Assembly: GCF_900156725.1 (NCBI RefSeq) | Contig: NZ_FTOI01000005.1 | Location: 62,001 to 126,000, forward strand | Direction: 5' to 3' | Source: Kaistella chaponensis | GTDB lineage: Bacteria; Bacteroidota; Bacteroidia; Flavobacteriales; Weeksellaceae | Length of the DNA stretch: 64,000 nucleotides | In this document: piece by piece, positions 43,441 to 48,340 of the stretch | How positions within the stretch are numbered: the stretch's first letter is position 1 | Layout of the letters: every line of letters begins with the position of its first letter | Position numbers and translations under genes: made by a program | Notes under the pieces: generated by a model | The model's input: only the letters and a program-made list of their open reading frames with translations | What the model was told of the DNA's origin: nothing | Database searches by the model: none

Positions 43441-43795
43441 ATATTTACAAACGTAAAAATATAAGTTTCAAACGCTCGAATATTGTTTTCAGATGGAAGA
43501 ATATAATTTACATCCACGAGAATATAACTTACAAACGCACGAATATAACTTACAGATGGAAGAATATAACTTACAGACACGAGAATATAACTTACAGATG
43601 CGAGAATATAACTTACAGACGCGAGAATATAACTTACATGCGCAAGAATATAACTTACAGATGGAAGAATATAACTTACAAAGGAAAGAATATAACTTTT
43701 GGGTGTGCCAATATCGTGTTATGATGGAAGAGTATAAAAACATCCTAACGGAATATTCGGTTAGGATGCGAGAATATAAAACACGGATGGTGTAA
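43436..43795 (+). repeat. 21-bp tandem array (minisatellite)
   Basis: Ten clear units start at 43499, 43520, 43541, 43562, 43583, 43604, 43625, 43646, 43667 and 43688. Each has a 14-bp near-constant core GAATATAACTTACA and a 7-bp variable segment (such as GATGGAA, GACACGA, GACGCGA). Decayed copies keep the 21-bp phase upstream to 43436 and downstream at 43709, 43730, 43751 and 43772. Three reading frames (one plus, two minus) stay open across the core because the period is a multiple of three. Confidence 0.92.
43493..43795 (+). CDS. heptad-repeat ORF (EYNLQxx repeats)
   Basis: A possible 100-residue protein made almost entirely of seven-residue units, EYNLQMR/EYNLQTR-like, starting MEEYNLHPREYNLQTHEYN. 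In the decayed 3' copies the EY pair survives (EYNFWVC, QYRVMME, EYKNILT, EYSVRMR, EYKTRMV), once by a synonymous GAA-to-GAG change, which hints at protein-level constraint. Against coding: no promoter seen, the array overlaps non-coding DNA, and two minus frames are equally open. Not recognised as a known family; a regular helix or fibre is conceivable. Confidence 0.4.
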   Translation: MEEYNLHPREYNLQTHEYNLQMEEYNLQTREYNLQMREYNLQTREYNLHAQEYNLQMEEYNLQRKEYNFWVCQYRVMMEEYKNILTEYSVRMREYKTRMV

Positions 43796-43818
43796 TGGAA
43801 AATGGGCTTGCTTCACTA

Positions 43819-44553
43819 TTAAACTGGGACAGTGAATTTGATTATAGAGATGGTTGCGTATTCGGGAGAGGTGGCTCCGTAAAGGCTTTTCACGTATTTT
43901 TTAACGTTTTGGGCGATGGTGTAGAGTCCTGTTCCGGCTGCATATAAAATTTGGTCTCTTTCTATAAATTTTGCGTTGAGCTGTGCTTCGGTTTGGTCAA
44001 CTGCTTGTGTGACACTCATTAGTGAAGCTTGGTAGGTGGTGAGATTGGGTAATTTGAGATCGTCTTCGTTGGGGGTGTAGGTTGGAATGGTTTCTAACAA
44101 CTGCAACAAAATCCCGAAATTGACGGCTTTTTGGGTGTAGGATTGTCTTGAGGTTGAGATTTGGTTCATGGGTGATGGTTGTCCGTTGTCGGGGGTTTCT
44201 GGTGTTTTGGTTGTTGACTTTTGGCCGCCTTGAATAGAGCGGTTTAAGGATTTTGCTTGGTCGAGTGTTCCGGGAGGTAATCCTAAAATATTGAGGAGAT
44301 TGATGATTCTTGTGCAGGTTGATTTTAGGTTTCCGAATGTGGTTTGGCGTACTGCAATTGTGTATTTGTTGGCGTTTCGTTGGTATTCGACTTCGGTTAA
44401 TTTTGCAGATGCGGTGGTGTAAAGAGCTTGAAGATTTGCAACGGTAAGGTTTTCTACGGGTGGATTGTAGAGGGCGAAAACGGTTACTTGTTCTGTGAGT
44501 TTTTGTAGGTTGGCTACATTTTTGGCGTGACCTACTTCTGATTGTGATGGCAT
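43819..44553 (-). CDS. hypothetical helical protein with probable internal duplication
   Basis: A 244-residue soluble protein with no signal peptide and no motif I can name. Two helical halves look related: LTVANLQALYTTASAKLTEV (from ~36) and LKLPNLTTYQASLMSVTQAV (from ~168). They are joined by a Pro/Thr/Gln-rich linker (TTKTPETPDNGQPSPMNQ), and the end reads YVKSLYGATSPEYATISIIK. Gln, Asn and Thr are abundant, and the coding strand is C-rich relative to neighbours. It has a perfect promoter at 44584-44614, so it is very likely expressed. Function unknown. Confidence 0.75.
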   Translation of the reverse strand: MPSQSEVGHAKNVANLQKLTEQVTVFALYNPPVENLTVANLQALYTTASAKLTEVEYQRNANKYTIAVRQTTFGNLKSTCTRIINLLNILGLPPGTLDQAKSLNRSIQGGQKSTTKTPETPDNGQPSPMNQISTSRQSYTQKAVNFGILLQLLETIPTYTPNEDDLKLPNLTTYQASLMSVTQAVDQTEAQLNAKFIERDQILYAAGTGLYTIAQNVKKYVKSLYGATSPEYATISIIKFTVPV

Positions 44554-44583
44554 CGTTTTGTGTTTTTAGGGGTTAATATTATT

Positions 44584-44614
44584 CAAATTTATTTGATATT
44601 GTGAAATGGCACAA
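44584..44614 (-). promoter_or_regulatory. consensus promoter of the 244-residue protein gene
   Basis: Minus strand: TTG (44612-44614), 20 bp, TAAATTTG (44584-44591). It is a full match to TTG-N19/20-TAnnTTTG, 30 bp before the ATG. Confidence 0.6.
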
Positions 44615-44636
44615 GAGTGAAAACACCCTTTTTTTT

Positions 44637-44671
44637 TAAAAAAAATACCCTTGGTTGGAAACCGAGGGTAT
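44637..44671 (-). terminator. terminator closing the Rhs-remnant region
   Basis: ATACCCTTGGTT (44645-44656) pairs with AACCGAGGGTAT (44660-44671), one wobble, and the A-run to the left gives a U-tract on the minus strand. It ends transcripts coming from the lipoprotein gene at 44761. Confidence 0.8.
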
Positions 44672-44690
44672 AAGTTGGAGGATATGCGGA

Positions 44691-44758
44691 AAAGTGGGGA
44701 GACTTTGCGAAGTGGAGGATTTGCTATGCCTTAAAGTGCGTACATTTTGCGGAGCGGG
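44691..44758 (+). repeat. two decayed copies of the Rhs-cassette repeat
   Basis: 44691-44718 (AAAGTGGGGAGACTTTGC onwards) matches the 45698-45726 copy at about 24 of 27 positions. 44728-44758 is a weaker copy ending GGAGCGGG, two bases before the stop codon of the lipoprotein gene. Both lie in plus orientation, inverted relative to the copies at 45496 and 46191. Confidence 0.6.
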
Positions 44759-44760
44759 TT

Positions 44761-45231
44761 TTATTCGCTAAAATTTAAATGGGGGTAATCGTAATATTCA
44801 ATGTACCATTCTTTAGAATCCTTTCCATAGCAAACAGATATATAATCATATTTTTCTTTAGGAGAAATCTTGATTGTATTTCCATTTGAGAATTCTAATT
44901 CTATATTTTTATTTAAAGCTTTTCCAATAGTAATTATAAGAGTTTTTCCATAGTGACTGCCATTTTTTACTTCAGGAAACTCTTTTTGTATTTTCTTGTT
45001 AATAATTACTGATTGCTTTAAAAAGCATTCATAGCTTAGCATAAGAATTATTTCATTATCATTTTTTGGATATGCTTGTTTAACTTCAGCTAAATATGTA
45101 TTTACTTCTTGCTTTTCTTCAAGAGGCAAATCCTTATACGCACTAAAATACAGTTTTTTTGTTTGACAAGAAACAAAACTCAACATTAAAAGAACTGTTA
45201 AATATAATTGTTTATTCCAAGGGATTTTCAT
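44761..45231 (-). CDS. small lipoprotein, possible Rhs-associated immunity factor
   Basis: A 156-residue protein starting MKIPWNKQLYLTVLLMLSFVSC, with Cys22 as a probable lipid-attachment site by the loose Bacteroidetes lipobox. The mature part is Lys/Glu/Tyr-rich (LPLEEKQEVNTYLAEVKQAY, later EKYDYISVCYGKDSKEWYIE). It overlaps the preceding gene by about 20 bp and its stop abuts a cassette repeat. Position after an Rhs tail suggests immunity, but the sequence is not recognised. AT-rich compared with neighbours outside the region. A second ATG at 45240 is possible. Confidence 0.6.
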   Translation of the reverse strand: MKIPWNKQLYLTVLLMLSFVSCQTKKLYFSAYKDLPLEEKQEVNTYLAEVKQAYPKNDNEIILMLSYECFLKQSVIINKKIQKEFPEVKNGSHYGKTLIITIGKALNKNIELEFSNGNTIKISPKEKYDYISVCYGKDSKEWYIEYYDYPHLNFSE

Positions 45232-45547
45232 TAATATCATTTATAATATTTTTTGCAAAATTTACAATTTCTAACCATCTAGAATCATTAAGAATTATAC
45301 TGTCATCCCAATTTTCTTTAAAATCAAAAGAATATGGCTCTTTGTATTCTTCAAGCATAACTTTCAATTTCTGAAGGTTTTGCTTTAATTTATCATCCTC
45401 TAAATCTTTTATTTCATAGTCAAAATCAAAATCACTAAATAAAGAATTAAATAATTCTGAATAAGAAGATATTAAACCCGTATTATTATCAATATTTAAC
45501 CTGCTGCGCAAAGTCTCCTGTCTTTGAGCCAATGTTTCACTCCTCAT
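45212..45547 (-). CDS. putative immunity protein downstream of Rhs tail
   Basis: A 111-residue acidic cytosolic protein. Its first 17 residues (MRSETLAQRQETLRSRL) are encoded by the cassette repeat at 45496-45542. The rest (SYSELFNSLFSDFDFDYEIK, later YKEPYSFDFKENWDDSIILN) is unique. The ATG at 45547 overlaps the stop of the Rhs tail fragment by 11 bp in another frame, the coupling expected for a toxin-immunity pair. Size, acidity and place fit an immunity protein; no family is recognised. Confidence 0.6.
   Translation of the reverse strand: MRSETLAQRQETLRSRLNIDNNTGLISSYSELFNSLFSDFDFDYEIKDLEDDKLKQNLQKLKVMLEEYKEPYSFDFKENWDDSIILNDSRWLEIVNFAKNIINDINENPLE
45496..45542 (-). repeat. Rhs-cassette repeat, copy A2
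   Basis: 47 bp matching copy A1 (46191-46237) at 44 of 47 positions. It begins at the stop codon of the Rhs tail and contains the shared core GCTCAAAGNCAGGAGANTTT on the minus strand. It is inverted relative to the copy at 45698-45734. Confidence 0.85.
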
Positions 45548-45689
45548 AACTATTATATTTCCAAAATTCGTTGGTCTTCGGTACATTCACCATCGGATTA
45601 TCTACTATTTCTATATTTATAAGTCCTTTTCCTGTCACATCATTACTCTCACCTTTGTTCAAGTCGGGAGACTTTATGAAGTGGGTTGA
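45537..45689 (-). pseudogene. orphan C-terminal fragment, probable Rhs toxin tail
   Basis: An open minus-strand frame of 50 codons with no start codon in its first part reads STHFIKSPDLNKGESNDVTG, then KGLINIEIVDNPMVNVPKTN and EFWKYNSYEE, ending TGA at 45537. A stop lies just upstream of 45689. It looks like the end of a larger protein left after recombination. That it belonged to an Rhs/polymorphic toxin is inferred from its position and from the same post-stop repeat that follows the recognisable Rhs core at 46232. The repeat-like bases at 45661-45687 fall within it. Confidence 0.45.
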
Positions 45690-45697
45690 TTAGTTTC

Positions 45698-45734
45698 GCT
45701 CAAAGTGAGGAGACTTTGCGCAGCGGAGGGTTTG
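45698..45734 (+). repeat. Rhs-cassette repeat, inverted copy B1
   Basis: GCTCAAAGTGAGGAGACTTT and on through GCGCAGCGG (45698-45726) matches copy A1 at 27 of 29 positions but on the opposite strand. It ends five bases before the stop codon of the four-helix membrane protein gene. Confidence 0.8.
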
Positions 45735-45739
45735 TTATT

Positions 45740-46141
45740 TTATTTTTGACGGGAATATAAAATTAATATAAAACTTCTTATCTGTAGTGTAATCACTAGC
45801 AATGCAATAATCAAGTATAAAAATCCAAAAGAACTCAATAAAGCTGTATTAAAGATTTTTTCTTTTTGTGAAAAAATACTATCAATTCTTAGCCAATAAG
45901 AATCATTGTGGTCGTAATAGCTAATTGTTACTAGACAATAAATAAATTGAAACAAAGCAATCAAATAAAAATTGTACTGTTTTAAATGTATTTTATTTAT
46001 ACTCCCTAAAATAATATTTATTAGTATACCAATAAAAACAATTTTATCAAGTAAACCTGTCATGTCGTCATGAAAACTTTTAGGCGTAACCAATATCAAT
46101 AAAATTGACAAAAAACTAATAATATAAAAAATAACTTTCAT
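45740..46141 (-). CDS. small four-helix membrane protein, putative immunity protein
   Basis: A 133-residue inner-membrane protein with four hydrophobic helices: VIFYIISFLSILLILVTP, IVFIGILINIILGSI, FYLIALFQFIYCLVTI, and FGFLYLIIALLVITLQIRSF. It is flanked by inverted cassette repeats (46191-46237 and 45698-45734) and preceded by an Rhs core stump. Many immunity proteins against membrane-active or periplasmic toxins have this form, so an orphan immunity gene is a fair guess. It has no recognised family and is AT-rich. Confidence 0.6.
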   Translation of the reverse strand: MKVIFYIISFLSILLILVTPKSFHDDMTGLLDKIVFIGILINIILGSINKIHLKQYNFYLIALFQFIYCLVTISYYDHNDSYWLRIDSIFSQKEKIFNTALLSSFGFLYLIIALLVITLQIRSFILILYSRQK

Positions 46142-46190
46142 TTTTTAATTTTTTACTGGTGGTTTCATCTGCATTTTCTGTCTCAAAAAA

Positions 46191-46237
46191 TTAACCCGCT
46201 GCGCAAATTCTCCTGACTTTGAGCCAATGTTTCACTC
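46191..46237 (-). repeat. Rhs-cassette repeat, copy A1
   Basis: 47-bp repeat whose first bases are the stop region of the Rhs core fragment. On the minus strand it also carries most of a 23-codon frame starting at 46254 (MILRRESETLAQSQENLRSG, then LIF and stop at 46183), parallel to the N-terminus of the 45212-45547 protein. Confidence 0.85.
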
Positions 46238-46318
46238 TCGCGACGTAAAATCATACATTCCCGTCTCGTGCAACTCCTTGCCGTTATACTTGTAGTTTAC
46301 TATTAAAGCTCCACTTTT
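46232..46318 (-). pseudogene. Rhs repeat-associated core fragment
   Basis: The minus strand reads KSGALIVNYKYNGKELHETG followed by MYDFTSRE and TGA. YKYNGKELxETGMYDF is the hallmark of the Rhs/YD-repeat core just before the variable toxin tip, usually continued as GARxYxPxxGRW. Here it breaks after MYDF and stops. Only 28 codons remain. It begins two bases into the stop codon of the upstream lipoprotein gene, so the Rhs body was deleted or only the end was inserted. Confidence 0.8.
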
Positions 46319-46701
46319 TAAGGCTTTACCGTATTATCAGAAGGTGAAACTTCAGGTGAAGCGTTGTCTTTCTCTTTTTTCAATTTTGAGGCTTCCGCTT
46401 TTTTTAGATCTTCTTCCCCTTTTTTTGTGGCTTTCTCGACCTCCTCTTTTTCTTTTTGCAATAATTTCTCAGCTTCCATTTTCTTTAGAACATCGCGTAA
46501 AGAATCTTGGTACGCTACAGAAGACATTTTAATTTTGCGTGCGATATCAACCGACATTGCGCCTGTAGAAAAAGAATCTACTGCAATGGTATCATACGGC
46601 GGAATGGCGACATTTTCCTCGACAACCGCCTCACTTACCACTTCTTTATTACCGCACGAAACCATGAGTAAAAAAAAGGAAAACACGATGAAATTTTTCA
46701 T
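46318..46701 (-). CDS. small coiled-coil lipoprotein
   Basis: A 127-residue protein with a lipoprotein signal (KNFIVFSFFLLMVSCGNKE, Cys near 16), a short middle (PPYDTIAVDSFSTGAMSVDIA), and a Lys/Glu-rich coiled coil from ~residue 70 (MEAEKLLQKEKEEVEKATKK). It begins one base after the stop of the EEP-family gene and is likely the last gene of the mutL-rhomboid-EEP operon. ATG at 46701 is chosen; a start at 46725 would overlap the upstream gene. Function unknown. Confidence 0.75.
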   Translation of the reverse strand: MKNFIVFSFFLLMVSCGNKEVVSEAVVEENVAIPPYDTIAVDSFSTGAMSVDIARKIKMSSVAYQDSLRDVLKKMEAEKLLQKEKEEVEKATKKGEEDLKKAEASKLKKEKDNASPEVSPSDNTVKP

Positions 46702-46702
46702 T

Positions 46703-47683
46703 TTAATCAATTTTAAATTCTGCAATAACCGGAAAATGATCCGATAATTTTACATTACGGTCCACTTTGTAACTGATGGGTTTAATTTCTTTTGAGGTAA
46801 AAATATAATCGATTCTGATCGGAAATTGATAATCGTGAAAACTCGTAGCGCTTCCTCTTCCTACAGCGACAAAAGCATCGGTTAAATTTTTTCCTAAAGT
46901 GTAGTATTCATAAGAATTCGGCACCGAATTAAAATCGCCTGCCAAAATCACAGGATATGGGGAATCATCGATGGCTTTTCGGATATCTGAAACTTCCTGC
47001 TGATGAATTTTGAAGGTCGGAATGAGTCTTTTTAGAATATAAAGCGCTTTGGTTTTATTGGTTTCTAAATCTTCGGTAGGTTTTACCTTGGCTTTTTCAA
47101 AGGAAAAAGGATTTAAATAAGCATTGATCACGCGAATTATTTTTCCTTTAAACTTGATATCCGCAAAAAAAGAATTGCCATTCCCGACGGTGGTTAATTT
47201 CTGCTGATTGATCATTTCAGTCTTCGAATTTAGAGCGACAATTTCATATTGATCGGTTCGGTAAAGATATCCTGGAACATTAAATTCAGTGCCATATTCC
47301 TGACCAATGATGATATCTGCATCTGTATTCTTTAGAAAATCATAAATTTTCTCTCTGCCCATCGCTCCGGTTTTGATGTTCATGGTGACGATCTTTAAAT
47401 TGGGTTTTTCGGAAACTTTCTCCGTAAAATTCACCCATCTTCTCACAGGATTAATAAAAACTGCGGAAACCAAAAGAAAGAAAAGCGCTCGCTTTTTCCT
47501 CAAAATGATCCAAAAAATGCAGCATCCTACATTGAAAATCATTAAAACCGGAAAAGCCAGAGAAAGTAAATTGAGCCAGGCAAAAGTTTTCGGCGGTACA
47601 ACATCATTCAGCAAAGTTCCCAAGAGAAGAACAATAACCAAAAGATGTATGAGGACCAAAAAAAACTTCAGAATCTTCACCAA
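46703..47683 (-). CDS. membrane-anchored endonuclease/exonuclease/phosphatase family protein
   Basis: A 326-residue protein with about three N-terminal membrane segments (to ~residue 80) and an EEP catalytic domain: LKIVTMNIKTG, IIIGQEYGTE (catalytic Glu), VILAGDFNSVPNS (Asp-x-Asn) and the final LSDHFPVIAEF (His). These residues define the DNase I/exonuclease III/phosphatase superfamily; the anchored form with the domain outside may act on DNA, lipids or sugar phosphates. The frame begins with TTG at 47683 or GTG at 47680. It follows the rhomboid gene by 8 bp. Confidence 0.88.
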   Translation of the reverse strand: MVKILKFFLVLIHLLVIVLLLGTLLNDVVPPKTFAWLNLLSLAFPVLMIFNVGCCIFWIILRKKRALFFLLVSAVFINPVRRWVNFTEKVSEKPNLKIVTMNIKTGAMGREKIYDFLKNTDADIIIGQEYGTEFNVPGYLYRTDQYEIVALNSKTEMINQQKLTTVGNGNSFFADIKFKGKIIRVINAYLNPFSFEKAKVKPTEDLETNKTKALYILKRLIPTFKIHQQEVSDIRKAIDDSPYPVILAGDFNSVPNSYEYYTLGKNLTDAFVAVGRGSATSFHDYQFPIRIDYIFTSKEIKPISYKVDRNVKLSDHFPVIAEFKID

Positions 47684-47691
47684 TGTACTTT

Positions 47692-48336
47692 TTAATTAAT
47701 TCTAAACTGGTTGTTTTTCCAGTATCGCGCCAGAACAAAACCTACGATCGCACCTCCAATATGCGCAAAATGCGCAATTCCGCCCATGGAACCGCTGAAG
47801 CCTAAATAAAGCGAGATTACGATGATTCCGGGCAAGAGATATTTCGCTTTGATGCCATAAGGAATAAACATAATCGACATTTTGGAATCTGGAAAAAGCG
47901 TAGAAAAAGCAGCAACAACACCGAAAATGGCACCAGAAGCTCCCATCATTGGAGATCGGAAAATGTCTTCGGGATTGGCTCCAAGTTGCGAAATTTCAAC
48001 AAAATTCCAAAGACAGTTTAAAGCATACGCTCCAATTCCGCTTGCGAAATAGAGAATGATAAACTTTTTCTGACTTAGAACTTGCTCTAAAATCGGTCCG
48101 AAACTCACTAGAGTTAACATGTTGAACAAAATATGCGTTAAACCAATTCCCTGTCCTAAAGGTGCATGCATAAACATGTGAGTAATGATTTGCCAAACTT
48201 TGAAAAATGGTGAGCCAATATAATAAGCAGAAAATTCGGTGTACATGAAAAGTGGATTCCAAAAATTGGAAACCAAATAAACCAGAACATTAATAATGAT
48301 TATATTTTTGGTAATTGGGGTGAGTCTTGGGAACAT
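47692..48336 (-). CDS. rhomboid family intramembrane serine protease
   Basis: A 214-residue protein with six membrane helices. The catalytic serine lies in GASGAIFGVVAAF (~residue 130) and the catalytic histidine in AHIGGAIVGFVLARY near the end; an HMFMHAPLGQGIGLTHILFN loop carries the conserved His/Asn pair. These are the hallmarks of active GlpG-type rhomboids, which cut within membrane-spanning helices. Substrates unknown. Four bp after mutL and 8 bp before the EEP gene, so one operon. Confidence 0.93.
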   Translation of the reverse strand: MFPRLTPITKNIIIINVLVYLVSNFWNPLFMYTEFSAYYIGSPFFKVWQIITHMFMHAPLGQGIGLTHILFNMLTLVSFGPILEQVLSQKKFIILYFASGIGAYALNCLWNFVEISQLGANPEDIFRSPMMGASGAIFGVVAAFSTLFPDSKMSIMFIPYGIKAKYLLPGIIVISLYLGFSGSMGGIAHFAHIGGAIVGFVLARYWKNNQFRIN

Positions 48337-48340
48337 ATTT

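Noticed and set aside
43499-43700. Regular repeats with short variable segments, CRISPR-like at first sight
   Set aside because: The variable part is only 7 bp, the core is 14 bp, copies decay gradually and no cas genes are present; it is a tandem minisatellite.
43489-43743. Minus-strand frames across the 21-bp array (repeats of KLYSxxC and VSYILxx)
   Set aside because: Any 21-bp array stays open in several frames; the Cys/Tyr-rich readings have no start signal and lose regularity outside the core, unlike the plus-strand frame.
45537-46318. An active Rhs toxin in this window
   Set aside because: Only 28 codons of core and a 50-codon tail with no start remain; no toxin gene is intact.
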